From Dioscorea cayenensis subsp. rotundata (Eukaryota > Streptophyta > Magnoliopsida > Dioscoreales > Dioscoreaceae), in NCBI RefSeq assembly GCF_009730915.1, contig NC_052475.1, positions 31,123,016 to 31,187,015 on the forward strand: a stretch of DNA of 64,000 nucleotides, read 5' to 3'. A program made the translations under genes and the position numbers. Shown in pieces: positions 35,258 to 47,852 of the stretch; position 1 is the stretch's first letter; the number at the start of each line of letters is the position of its first letter. The notes under the pieces are model-generated. The model did no database searches and was not told where the DNA came from. It saw only the letters and a list, made by a program, of their open reading frames with translations.

Positions 35258-38200
35258 TTATATGTAGTCAGTATCTCCAAAGTGCTCCAAGTCTGGATGA
35301 GGGCGTCGCCCAGACCGTGGTGGTGCCCTGTAGATTAATTCATCCAAGAAACACATAAGACAGACCAAAACTCAAGGGCACATAACAATAATGTCTTCAT
35401 AATAAAAATTTTGAAAGATAAAGTCTGCGTCATGTAAATGTAAAACAATTTGACATTCAAAAACTCAATAAAGAAAGCTTGTATCATCATGCCAGGTGGG
35501 GAATCAAACTCAAACTTCAGAGTACTGCAAATGGGACTGAGCAAAGGATAGAACTTTACCAAAACGTAAGCTAATAAACCTGACTAGATCTCTTCCTAAG
35601 ATCTTCAAAAACAATGAGCACACTTAACAAATGTGAGCATTGGTGGAATGGAAAAATCCCAGTGATTCTAGTATGCACATGATGGTACTATTCACATGTT
35701 TATGATTTCATGTAAATAAAAAGAAACAGGGGTTTGTTTAGTATTATATTAAAGAATAATTAGTACTAAGTTTCACGGAGAAACTTCCTTCATAACATAT
35801 CATCAAGGAATAGATCTGGTTTAATCTATCATAATAGCATAATTTGTGGCATTATTCCCTCCTTGACTACATCTGCTCATAGAGGCCAACATTTTTAACC
35901 AAAATTCCAAAGGTAAATCAAGGCAAGATCCTTACCGCACAAATCGACCAGGCTCGAAACCAGGAACATCAGGTGGACCAATGGGATCATACCGAGCACC
36001 TGGAGGCAAACCACTGTTTAAACAAACACAGGATTAGTTCAAACAGGACTGGTTTTGAACAAAAACTGTGGCCAAGAATGTTCTACTACTCACAGGACTC
36101 CACCACCAGAAGGAGAAACTTGACCCAAACCAGACCATCGTGGATCATTTGGTCCTGCCACATAAAAATAAATATAGGCAAAGTGAGTACAGGATATGTG
36201 AAGCAATAATCCTTGCAGAAGCTAATACATACCTACTAGCATGTCTCCACCGATGTTAGGGCCACTGGATGCACAGAAAATGTTAATGAATGACCAAATT
36301 AATTTATAATATAAACTAGACAAAAAAAGATAATGGTGGAAAACGAACAAACCGAAAAGGAAGAACCCCGGCGCCAGGACTGGGGTAGAGATCACTGTGT
36401 GATGACAGGAAAACAGGAGGATATGTCAGACTGCAAATAAACAAAGTTTGGTCACAAATCCTATATTTCATGGTAAACTTAAACTTAAGAACACCATTAT
36501 GTAGGAAATCAAAACAAAGCATTGAAGAATCCATGCCAACCAGACACAAAGGTTGTCTAATTTGAAACGAAGAGCAGGAAAGTGCAGATGCAAATAGTGT
36601 TCTCAGCTTTTGCAGTAATTGTCTTCTATGTCAAAGTTAACTCAGTCAAATGATAATTTTGGTCTTCCAATGTTCTTTGGGTCAAAATTAGAGCTCCAGG
36701 AAAAAAAAAGTGCATGCTCTTATTGGAACACAAATTTTCACTGGGTATAGCAACATTGCAAAAAAGAGAATCAAAACTGGCTGGTGTGACATAATACAAT
36801 ACAAGCTACATTAAATATAAAGGAAGAATTAAAAATCTATATATAGAACAAAACCAAGACAATATTATACTAAAACATCTAAAGGTGCAACATAGAACAA
36901 ACAAGTGACATAATAAAAGTGAGAATAACTGAAAAGTCAAATGCCATTATACATATACACACACACACACATATATATAATGTCAATTTACATTAGGATG
37001 TACTAAGTTCCGAACTTGGCCCGTTGCAATTAAACCACCATAATACTAATGTAGATAATCATTAGGTAAGGTCAGAAACAAATAAAAAGGGGCCATTATA
37101 TGAAAGTTTCAGAAAATGTTTACAGTGAATGAAGACAAACCATGGCATCTCACACCTACAAAGGGGTGCAAATCCTTCATGGTTAAAAATATTATTAGCA
37201 TTTCCACAAAGGCTTCTGATACTTCAAGAAGCACAAGTGCTCAGTAAAATTGGGATTTTCACACATAATTTAATTTTTTTTTCTGAAAAGTACATTATCA
37301 ACCACAAGGTTTTGATGCACATGACAGCATATAGCAGCAATAGAATTTAGATTCATATAAAAAAAAAATTCAAATAATTGTTTGTGGAATAGTGGAATCA
37401 CCAAAAATATTGGTTGATTTGGCAAGGATAAATTTAATAGGTATAAAATTTCCAAACTTGCCACGCATGGGTAAGGAATGGCCAGACCTAAGGTGATGTA
37501 CCCAAGATCCAGATATGACATTTGTGGAACACAGATGCCCAAAGGAAGAGGGTCAAATCCTTATGTGGGGGTTTACCAATAAAATTGGTGCTTATCATTT
37601 AAAAAAAAGAAAAAAAGAAAAATCCCTACTTGGTTTAATGGATTACAAAAATCAATTGATTCTAACAAAAGGCATTGTTAATTAATATTTTCTTGTCAGT
37701 AAGAGTTTTACAGCTTAGACAGTCATGCATGCTTGTGGTCAATTTAATAACCCACATAATCTAAAGCCTGATTGGCAGGGGCTTTATGCAGTAATGGTAG
37801 ACATGGATGGAATGGAGCAAGCAAAAAACAAGCAAACAAGATTGAACAGAATATTTATCATAATGCTAAACTAGAGTATGCAATTCCATGTATTAACAAA
37901 AAATATAAGTTGATCTTGTTAAAATCTTAAAGACTAAAGAAAGATTTGTCATACAAATAAATTTAAATAGATTGACCTGTGACCAAGATAACTCAATTTT
38001 CTGGATGAATAAACTAAAACAAATACAACATGAAATTTATCAATTGGTAGTCCAATTTTGGAAATGCTTACCTTGAAGGATCTAGCCCATGACCAACAGA
38101 AGTCACATCAGGAATGACAGATTCAGATCTCCCGCTCCTGCCAAAGTTCCATAACAATTAAATGTTGTCACTATCCCTTTCACATCCGTAAAAGCATGAT

Positions 38201-39359
38201 TAGAAAATAATTAGAAACCATATCAAAGTAATTAACAACAGAGTACAGATGATTTTTTTAAACTTGGACTGGTGATTAACTCTAGCGATCAACGAATGGC
38301 AAGGTGCATTATACATAAAAGACTAATTAATCATAAGCTTGTTTTCTCACCAGGAATCCACAACATCAAGTTTTTAAATAACCAAACTTGGCTTTGCAGT
38401 TTGCACCAAAGTTCAATCAGAGGATATGACAAGCCCACATATTAAAACTAGATACGGAATGTTTGCTATGGGGAGGACACACCCAACATAGAATAACTTG
38501 AAGTTTATCTTCTTGAGATGAATATTTATTTGAGATTTATTAATGCGTCCCCTTTGACATGTTAAATAGAGTGGGCGCCAGGCAGGCAAGAATTATTTAG
38601 CACATATACCTTGAATTGGACAACTATGCGTTAGTATTACCATTCATATTCATTGGTATTTGCTTATAGAAAATACATGGTAACAATGCATAAAAATAAT
38701 ATTGGTACCTGACTCCAGATGAACTACTAGTCTCAGCCTTGGGTTCGGCCTTGGCCAAAATACCATCATTTATGATCTTCACCAGCCCCTTAAAATTCTT
38801 GTATGCCTCGCCATAATTAGACATCCCATTAGAATCCTCAGATACATAATCCTTTAGACTGCAACAAAAGAACAAAGAAGAAACAATAAGAACAACCATA
38901 TGAAATCAAAGAAAACCATCCAAAGATAAGAAATTTTAGGTACTTGATCTGGAGATGTAATGGTTCCTTCTGCGGCTCCCCAAGATCGACAGCGTCCACC
39001 ATAAGGGCATCATCCACAGCAAGACACTTCACCAACAAGTTCATCTTCTTGCCCTGGTGGGATTTTGAGTAGACGAAGCCATAGCTATCTTCAAGCTCGT
39101 TCCAACCTTCCATTGCAACCTCCGGCCCATCTAAATCAAGAACAATAGTGAAAAAACAAGATCATCAGACAAGCAAAAGCTCATCTATGGACGTACCAGA
39201 AGGGGGTTGATCGGAGAAGGCGGGTCTCCCAGTGGCTATGAGGGAGTGACCGGCAGCCATGAAGGTGGCGTGGATTGCGAACGCGAGTTTGTCGTGAGGG
39301 TTGCGGAAGGATGGGCGGGAGGCCCTGATGACGGCCATGACTGAGCTCTCTGTGGCCAT
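35258..39359 (-). CDS. PTRE1: PI31 proteasome regulator homologue (PTRE1-like)
   Basis: PI31 (PSMF1) binds the 20S/26S proteasome; Arabidopsis PTRE1 modulates proteasome activity in auxin signalling. Exons on the minus strand: 39197-39359, 38944-39130, 38709-38858, 38072-38137, 36353-36430, 36233-36264 (32 nt), 36094-36154, 35936-36013, 35258-35327. They total 885 nt and 294 aa, and each phase joins. The N-terminal FP domain is seen as VIRASRPSFRNPHDKLAFAI and MEGWNELEDSYGFVYSKSHQ. The C-terminal half is Pro/Gly-rich and disordered, with GPNIGGDMLVGPNDPRW, LPPGARYDPIGPPDVPGF and RRPHPDLEHFGDTDYI at the very end. The last three residues, Asp-Tyr-Ile, recall the HbYX tail used to dock on the 20S alpha ring, although the first of them is not hydrophobic. 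Confidence 0.94.
36958..36978. repeat. (AC)n/(AT)n microsatellite in PI31 intron
   Basis: A short ACACAC tract next to ATATAT in the 1.6-kb intron of the PI31 gene. Confidence 0.7.
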
Positions 39360-39563
39360 CCTCGATCTTGATCCCTTTCGCTCTCGGGGATGAAGAGATT
39401 CTCCGATGAACTCCGGAAGCGGTGTATGGTTTCAATGAAGAAGAGTTAGCTGATTTCTTGCGTGAAAAGAAACAAAAATAACGAGGGTTTGGGGGTTGTG
39501 AAAACTCCATTTTTATCCCATATATTTTTGTCCTTAATCTTAAAAAATAAATAAAATAAAATA

Positions 39564-39873
39564 AAATATCAAAATGTTCCATCTATTTTGCGCCATTTAG
39601 TCTCTCTAATATAAAATTCACCTTTTTAGTCATCGTATTTGCACATTACTATTTTTTTTTGTTCCTCTAATTGATGAATCTGTTCTTTTGGTCTTTCCAG
39701 TTGATGAACAAGAGTGACAAAAAAGATAAAAATATGTAAATAAGAAGACCAACAGGCCGGATTTTACAGTTAAAAAAATGAAAAATGTGCAAATATAAAG
39801 AGCAAAAGGCGGATTTTATATTAAATGGATTAAAAAGACAGAAAACATAAAATAAATGAACTATTTTGATATT
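39564..39873. mobile_element. Foldback MITE, copy A
   Basis: About 310 bp whose two halves are inverted copies: it starts AATATCAAAATGTTCCATCT and ends with a reversed version (ATGAACTATTTTGATATTT). Internal phrases such as CTCTAATATAAAATTCACC reappear reversed (GGCGGATTTTATATT). It lies about 200 bp upstream of the PI31 start codon. It shares sequence and structure with the element at 50.1 kb and encodes nothing. Confidence 0.7.
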
Positions 39874-40891
39874 TATTAAAAAAAAAGGGTCTATGGTATT
39901 TTCCAAATATTAGATTTCAAGGGGAAATTTTTATATGTATTGATTTAACTTGAATTTACTTGCCATTAATGAAGCTTATAAATATAAGAACCTTAGGCTA
40001 ATCCATTGCTAAGTATCTGTGTTGATGATTGAGTGATCTCGAATTTAAATATCTAAAATTACAATTCACTTTCTAAGTCCCCTATAGGAGTTCTACCTGA
40101 AGAATATTTTCCGTTCTCCCCTCCAATATTTAATATATATGGGTACATGTTTGTAAAATAAAAAACTTAAATATATTTTTACATATTATATTTAATTAAA
40201 TATTTACAGTTATAACATTGGTTATTCCAATTAGATAAGTTAGATTAAACTCTTAGTAAAAATAAATTTACTATTTTATTATAATATTTTATTATGATGA
40301 TTTTGCTATGATGTGTGTCAACTGTCAAGTAAAGTGCCAAGATGTGTTAAGAGTGTGGTAAATAGAAGTGACAGAATATGGCAATCAAGTTTTTTGTGAA
40401 TCTAACACTGGCAAGATTATATAGTCTTCTTTTTATTTATAAAGCTTTTTCTTTTCTCTAACATGCATAAATATGTCATATTATCATTTTTTTTGCATTT
40501 AAAATGTATTTTTTTTTAATTGTAAATTACACAAATTGACATTGAATTAAGGTATAATTATTATTTCTAAAATAAATTATTAGTTTACGAGAAGCATATT
40601 TTCTGAAAACGAGAGAATTGAGGAAACCATTCATCTTCTCACAATAATGTTCTAATTAATTAAAAATAACATATATACACATATGTAAAAAAAAACAAAT
40701 CTTCACATCTACATACTCATAAAACTTTTCGGCAATTCAGTAACTTAACAAACCATCAATCAGTTAAATCCCATATAAAGAAACAATTGCATTGAAAGTC
40801 TCACCCAAAACCACACTAATTCACAATGGATGCTTACAAACAGAACAATAATATTTCCATCTCACAATCTTAATTAAAAACTTCTCCAGAA
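39874..40891. other. AT-rich spacer and 3' UTR of the TBL gene
   Basis: No gene is seen. The right ~150 bp should be the TBL 3' UTR. The rest is AT-rich. Confidence 0.5.
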
Positions 40892-42229
40892 TCAGCTCTC
40901 CTTCTTCTTGATATCAATCAACATATGAAGTAAGAAATCATTAAATGCATCAATTGGTCCTGGCAAGCACCAATGCACACAGTCATTATACAAAGTCACA
41001 TTCTCATTAGGCCAATGTCCATACTTACTTGGATGCCCATCAGGTCTAAGTAACATAGCTTCAGTAATGTCCATCAATCCATACTTCATTCCTCTGTCCC
41101 TCCCCTGTTTTTCTGCTCTCCTAAACTCCTCAATTTGAATCATATAAAGCTCTAGATTGAATCCATCAAGCCTTGTTTCATTGTTCCTCAATGGCAATCT
41201 TCTCAGGCAATTACCTCCCTTGTTCCAATCTCCACCTTCAAAGTGTGATGGTGCAAATGTTCTCAGAAATAACATTCCTTTAAAACCTCTCAATTCATTC
41301 ATGGCTTGGAATGCAGTCCTGAATGCCATTCTGTAACCATAATACTTTGTTAAATCAGTGATGTTTTCTTGCAGACAGAAATGGCAACCAATGACTTGTT
41401 TCTTCTCGGAGAAGATCATCGGCCGGAAAAACCATTGCCCAGCCGACATGATAACATAATCGAATTCATTGACTTTAGTAATCCAATCATCAGGTTCATC
41501 TAAGTAAAGGTTGAACAGGCCTGTGTTTGTTGGGCCATTTTGATCAGCTTCCATTGTTTTAACTAGAAATGGTGACAAGAAAAATGCTAATGTGAAACTA
41601 TGGCTTGCATATGACCATCTCTTGAATCTCTCATCACTTGTTTGGGATACATCAACTGGGAATGATACCTGAAACAACAAAACATAGAAATCAATCAGAA
41701 TGGCATTTTTGTCATTAATTATAAATTAAATTTTCAAAAGAAATGAAGGACTGACCCTGTTCAAAAGACACATCAATGACTGCATATGATTCCTGGCAAC
41801 AGAATCACCAACAAAAGCCAAAGATTTGCCTCTGAGGATTTCCAGGAACTGGGCAGCATTAAACAGGGGAAGCTCACAGTCATTAGGCTTCCACCTCCAT
41901 TTCAAGAACTGAGTGTCAGGTCTTCCATATTTCCTGCAGTTCTGATGCTCATGAATGGCCCAACAGGACTCATTGGTGTAGTAAGGAGCACTAGGATTTG
42001 GCACCCATTCTCCACTGAAAACATTGCACACTCTTGCTGTTTTTGCAGTATTTCTTAGATGAACTGAAGGAGGAGAAGCAGGGGAAGAAGTTTTCCATAT
42101 AACTGATGGAACTTGGGACTTGGTGTAGACTGTGTAGTAGTGGTAGGGTGCCATGATAGTTAGAAGAACAAAGGAAATTAAGGTTAGGCATAAGAGAAGG
42201 CATCTTCTTCTCTCAAAGAGATGCTCCAT
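40892..42229 (-). CDS. Trichome birefringence-like (TBL) polysaccharide O-acetyltransferase
   Basis: TBL proteins of the PMR5/PC-esterase family add O-acetyl groups to wall polymers such as xylan, xyloglucan or mannan in the Golgi. Exons on the minus strand are 41756-42229 and 40892-41668, joined in phase 0, 416 aa. A type II membrane anchor ([19 protein letters not shown]) follows a short basic start. The TBL domain has [19 protein letters not shown] and [19 protein letters not shown]; the DUF231/PC-esterase part has the GDS motif [14 protein letters not shown] and the DxxH motif [12 protein letters not shown]. All catalytic Ser, Asp and His are present. The ATG at 42227-42229 was chosen; codons before it are a CAA repeat with no ATG. 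It looks closest to the TBL19/20/21 group, but the acetylated polymer cannot be told from sequence. Confidence 0.93.
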
Positions 42230-42254
42230 TGTTGTTGTTGTTGTTGTTTGTGAG
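42230..42254 (-). promoter_or_regulatory. (CAA)n leader directly before the TBL start codon
   Basis: On the gene strand the bases immediately before ATG are ACAAACAACAACAACAACAA followed by CA. Such unstructured CAA-rich leaders are known to favour translation (as in the TMV omega leader). The effect here is inferred. Confidence 0.5.
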
Positions 42255-44340
42255 TGCAAGCAAGGTGTTGATGATTATTATAAGTTGAACTTTTTTGTCT
42301 TTTTTGTTTTATTATTTTTTTTTTTAACTGGATTATTTTTGTTATCACATGCTTAAGAGTCAAGCTGGTGCGCGCTTAGAGTAGGTGTTATTATTGTACC
42401 TCATGCATGAACATTTGTTTCTTCTTACTTTAATTGTGAGTTGAAGTTTTAGTAGCAGAGTGGTTATTGATGTCAATATCAAATCATGGAGTTGGGAGAA
42501 AAAGTCGATTAAGATTGGTTCATCATGAGATTTTTATTTGTTGTTTTTTTTTAACAAGAATCAATCATTTAGTGACATTTTGTAGATTACAAATATATGG
42601 ACATCTATTATTATAATTATTATTAGAATTTGCATCAAGTGCAATCTATTTATGTATAGTATTAAATAAAATATATATAATTAACACTGTCAAGCAATGA
42701 TAAAGTGTGATTATATACAGTAATTTTATACCGTGCTTCTATAAAAAATAGTTGTTAAATGATAATTTAATAGTTGTTAGTGAATATTCCTAGTGAACGG
42801 TGCATTTATGAACGGCCGCAAATGATGCATCTTATATTTTTTTATATGTAATTATTTTACTAAATTTTTTTTTTTTTAAAACATGTTTTTTTTATTTAAA
42901 TTATGCATATGTATTTTTACAAATATTGATGATTACACAAATAATGACAGTGTATATTTTATTTAATAAATGTTTAAAATTATATATGACCGTATATTCA
43001 AAATTATTAGTAAACTTATTTAGCATAAGCCAACAACTTCTTGATTTATTGCTAGTGAATTTTCTATATAAGTGCATAAATATTCATATTCTTCTTGAGA
43101 ATAAAGTACACTATGACGTTATTTATATCTTTATAAAAAAAACTTATTTTACATAAAATTATTGTTAGTTTTTTTTTACATATGACATGAAAACATGTGA
43201 GATATCAAGTATGTAAAAAAAAATATATATTGATTTTCTTTTATATACAAATTTAAATTTAAAATCAATCACTTAAATTCTCATAAACTTTTTTATTAAC
43301 TTTATCAATATAAAAAACAATAAATATATGAATATATATTTAAAAACAAAATTTAATTTCATAATACAATATTTGAGTTAAATAATCAATTTTCAGTTCT
43401 CTACACTTATTCATATTTATAAAAAAATATATATTTATATAATTGTAAAAATTATTAAATACAAATATAGTATTTGAGCTTGAAATGAACGCTTTGAAGC
43501 ATGAAGAAAAACAAGAGTCATCTTGAAGTGTGTGTGCCTTTGTCTTTTACTCATATTATTTAAAGTAGCTGTTAAATCTATGATTTGTAGTAGTTTTGGT
43601 AGTAGGTGTCTTATTTATGAGTCTCTTTGCCCTCCAAAGCAACAGTCAAGTTCCAATATAAAGAACCTGAGTCTTTTAGAGACCAAAGGAACCAATCAGG
43701 GTAGCAGAACATGAACATGAGACTTTTAGATCAAGATCTTGTGGCATCTTTCTCTCTCATTATTATAAAAATTAAATTAGCTCTTGGCTTTTGTGTCAAT
43801 GCACATGTTTGCTGACTGATTATGTATTCTTTAAAACATATATTTATTTGTATATGAGTACATCTATGTGCTAAATTGCTAATGTAGATCCAAACCAGTT
43901 ACTATTTCACATTTAATGAGTTTGTTGTTTCAATCTAGATTAATTTTGTTTTTTAATAAGTGCTTGCTTTGCTTGGTGGCACCGGATGGATTTCTTGTAC
44001 TTTATAAAAGAAAAATTATTAAGAAGTGTTTGATTGTGTTTTATTAAAAAGTAATTTATGTGAAATATTTTTTTTAAAAAAATCTATATAAAAAAATATT
44101 TTTAAATAAAAATTGTAGTTCACGCTTGCTCATGGTACTCAGATGATGTAGCATTTGATATGACCAAACATATAGCATATTTGGTGACTTCATATGTCAT
44201 GTGATATTAATTACAAAATCATAGTAATAATAATAATAATAATTTGTATTATTGTATATATATATATTATTAAGTTTAAACCTTTGTATTTGTTAAAAAT
44301 TACTGTCCGTGAGGTGCCTTTATTTTACAAAGATTTAACT
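42255..44340. other. AT-rich gene-free region
   Basis: The TBL promoter lies at the left. The rest is highly AT-rich with short microsatellites. Open frames here are short, begin without ATG, and show no family resemblance. Confidence 0.5.
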
Positions 44341-45144
44341 GTCTGTTTGGATGGGGTAATGAACCCCATAAATGGCACATCACCCCCATGGCCTACGTTT
44401 GGATGTACCTACAAAGGATTAACTTTAAATTTAGGGTAATTAGATAGCTCCCCGTACATTAATCACATATATATGTCAAGACGGAAGGGTTTGGAGAGGA
44501 ATAATTGGAGAAATATCTTTTTTACTCTTGCTTTTCACTTTTTTCCATTAATTATGGCACACTCTCTCAAGTCCCAAATTTATCTCAAATATTGACAAGA
44601 CTTTCATTTATAGAAAAAAGAAAAATTTTCTCAAATATAACCAAGGCTCTCATTTATTCAAGACGTCGGAAGCAGTTGTTAGCATGGTAATGAATATCTT
44701 ATCTTGCTTTGTATATAATTTCGATATCAATATTACAAATATTTTGTATTTAATTTTGATACTCACTAAAGAGTAAATTGCTAAATTTAAATTGTTTATT
44801 ATTGTGGTCAAATTATATAATTTATAAACAATTTGAACTAAATAATAAATATTTCAACATAATTATTAAATAAGTACCGATGAAGATGGCAAAGTAATTA
44901 AGTTAATTCTTACATCTAAATATTTATTTTTAATAATTAAAATGAATAATTATATTCAAAATATTTTACAAATACCTAATTTTATTTGATCCGAATCATT
45001 ATTCATGTTTTTACATGTTTTTATATTATTTATTAATATAAAAGTACAAAAAAAAAATTTATAACAATCTTCACTCCACTTTTTCCTATTTTCAATCCTT
45101 TTTTTTTTCTAATTCCCATTTCTATTACCTACGCAAACATACCC
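44341..45144. mobile_element. Possible PIF/Harbinger-type element
   Basis: The left end, CTGTCTGTTTGGATGGGGTA, and the right end read backwards, GGGTATGTTTGCGTAGGTAA, resemble an inverted pair. Both sides are flanked by TAA. The interior is AT-rich and non-coding. The match is loose, so this is a weak call. Confidence 0.35.
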
Positions 45145-45714
45145 TAAATACAATTTCTCAGTGATTAAACTATATAAGATTTTTAGTAAGAATTTTTTTT
45201 TTAAAAAAAAAGAAAATTAAAACTTGCACAGTAATATATATATTTTTCCATCCATACAAACCTAGAGATTTTCTTTAAGAATTTACTGAGCATGAATTGG
45301 ATTTTAGATTTGTGATTCATCCCTAACAAATAAATAATTTAAATTTGAATATATAAATATATCTTATGAAGATGGATATTATCATCTGAGCAATTTATAT
45401 AGGGATGAAAAACATCTACTCAACAATACTACTATAGACAGGGCAGGGATGCCCCTAGGTGGCTGATGAAGCTATGTTCTTGTGATTTTTATTTTTGAGT
45501 CTCTGTTAACCCAAAAATAAAAAATAGAAAACAACACTACTATGGCCTGGTGGCAAAGCATATTTTTTTCCCTATATAAACCACATAAAACTCATCATTT
45601 AAATTCTTTCATAATAAATAAGGTTTTATGTGACGAATACGAATGATGGGTCTTCTATACATAGGGTGAGGGTAAGTGGTGTATTCAACACATAGTTGCG
45701 CATGCCCTGACTCT
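45145..45714. other. AT-rich spacer
   Basis: No gene or recognisable repeat. Confidence 0.4.
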
Positions 45715-46285
45715 CAGGGTGTGCTTGGGAGGAAGGGTTTGCAAGAGTTTAGAAGGACAACCCATGTTTGGGAAAAAAAAAATAGAAAGATAGACAAGGG
45801 TTTTGGAGGTAAATGGGGGTTGAAAACCTCCCATTTCTCTCCATTCATCGACCCACCAAAATGGTGGATTGAGGAAGGTTAAATATTTTTTTGATGATTT
45901 TGCCTTTGTAACATTTCTGTAAATACAAATTATGTCCTTTTGAGGAAAATGTGTATTATGGTTTATTGAGATGAAATATTATGTATTTTGGTGGTTTTAT
46001 GAAAATTATTTTTTTCATTTTATGGTTTATTTAATTATTATTTGTTATAATTGCTCGTGCTACGGTAATTTTATTATATCGTGGACTTTTTTTAAAATTT
46101 TACTGAATTTGTATGTTGAAATGATAAAGGCCTAAACCAAAAATTTGGATTAGTTGTGCAAAAACATAAATAAAAATAATCCAAATGTCTATGTTTTTTG
46201 TGTTTGAATGGAAGGCATATAAGGGTATTTTAGTAATAACATTACATAACCTTACTTTCCTTTACTTCCAAACCAAACACAAAAT
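45715..46285. mobile_element. Possible MITE with GTTTGG-type ends
   Basis: The left end (CAGGGTGTGCTTGGGAGGAA) and the reversed right end (TTTTGTGTTTGGTTTGGAAG) are loosely alike, as in many plant MITEs. No clear target duplication was found. Weak call. Confidence 0.25.
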
Positions 46286-47350
46286 AGTGAAGCCCTTCCT
46301 TTACTTCCCCTTACCCCCAAGTAAGATATGTATTCAATCTTTCCTTTCCCTTCCTCTCCTTTCCATTATTTTATGAATCCATCATTCATTTCATTCAAGC
46401 AAGTCCCCAGTGGGATATCTTTTAGTTAAAAAAAACCCACTTCCCAAGTCATAGCAATATGTCATTTAAAATCTCCAATTTTCTATTTTTCTTTGTTATT
46501 TTATTTTATTTTAAAAATTCTCATCCTATTATTTCGAAATGCATTCTTATTGTAACACAGTATTTATATGTTTTTCAGAAATTTGTCAAAGAATGTACCT
46601 AGGAAAAAGAACTATAAATTTCAAAATGATTCTCTCAGTTGTTACTTGTTACTTTGTATTTTGTAAGCCGCAAGCTTCTAATAAGGATAGCGAATGTTGG
46701 ACACGTGCTATGCACATGCATCTTTTTTTTTTGTTGCATAATTAAATTTTAAATATTTAAATATATTATGTGGTTTTATATGGATTTTTGAAAGAAAAAA
46801 AAATTGAGTTGTAATTTAGTTGATTTAAACTGCTACCAAGGGTATTTTGTCATTTTAAACAATTTTTGTATATATAATTTAATCAGTAATATTAAGTAAA
46901 TATAAACATATTCGATAAGTTTTTGGGGAAAATATTTTCAAAACTAAAATAGCAAATGTGGAAAATATAGACCCGAAATTCTTAATTTGAAAAAATATAT
47001 ATATATATATTTGCTAATAAATTTAGATGGTCCTTACAAACACACTAAAAAAATCAATAATAATATTTTATAAATATAAAAAATATATAATAAACAAAAT
47101 GGAGCTTATATTGAGTGCACAATTGTCATTACTGTAATAGTTTAGTAATTAAAACATTTGATTCTTTTGCGGAAGGTTGAGTGTTCAACTACCTCTCAAT
47201 GCATGATTTTTTTCAAAAGAAACTATTAGCTACTAAAGAGGCAAGGGCATGCACTTTCATCTCGCCTATGTCTTGTGGGACCCAAGCCCACATGGGCACA
47301 TGCATATAGACCACCTACAATTTGTGCTTATAGCTCTCAAACACGCAACC
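46286..47350. other. AT-rich spacer with a tRNA-like SINE scrap
   Basis: No gene. At about 47134-47210 the sequence TAGTTTAGTAATTAAAACAT then GGTTGAGTGTTCAACTACC resembles worn A and B boxes of a tRNA-derived SINE. A second, similar scrap lies at about 47600-47690. Confidence 0.3.
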
Positions 47351-47451
47351 TTGCCTCGTAGAATTAATCCCTCACTAACTCCAAAGTGACATCACACAAG
47401 CTTGCCATATAGAATTAATCCCTCTCTAACTCCGAAGTGACCTCACAAGGG
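47351..47451. repeat. Two-copy 51-bp tandem repeat
   Basis: TTGCCTCGTAGAATTAATCC and TTGCCATATAGAATTAATCC begin two adjacent 51-bp units (47351 and 47402) that share most positions. They sit in a slightly GC-richer island at 47220-47490, probably part of an unidentified old element. Confidence 0.7.
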
Positions 47452-47818
47452 ATCAGAGAGGCAATTGACCCGAAGGCCATTGGTCTCCCAATGTATGATT
47501 AGAGGTGTGATAATAAAAAATGTATACGTTTGTGATGGTTTGTCCGTATTGTCAAATGAAATGAAATAAAATATAAAATAAAAAAGTAATTGAGCTACCG
47601 TCATAATAGTCAACGGTTAAAAAATTTGATTCTCACGCTAGAGATTAAGGATAACATACTCTCCCAATACATCCCATGAAACGAGAAGATCTTAGTTATT
47701 AAAAAATACATAATTGAACCGTTTTTACTTTTTACCGTAAAAGAGTTAATACTTTATTTTTCCCATAATTAGACATCTTGGTTAAATTTTATTGTTTGTC
47801 TTTTGTTAGGGTTAAAAG

Positions 47819-47852
<34 letters not shown>

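Noticed and set aside
43523-43714. Cys-containing 63-residue frame resembling a small secreted peptide
   Set aside because: It begins with TTG rather than ATG, has no exon partners, and the downstream part is not peptide-hormone-like.
45440-45500. TGATGA motif suggesting a C/D snoRNA
   Set aside because: There is no matching D box or terminal stem at a suitable distance.
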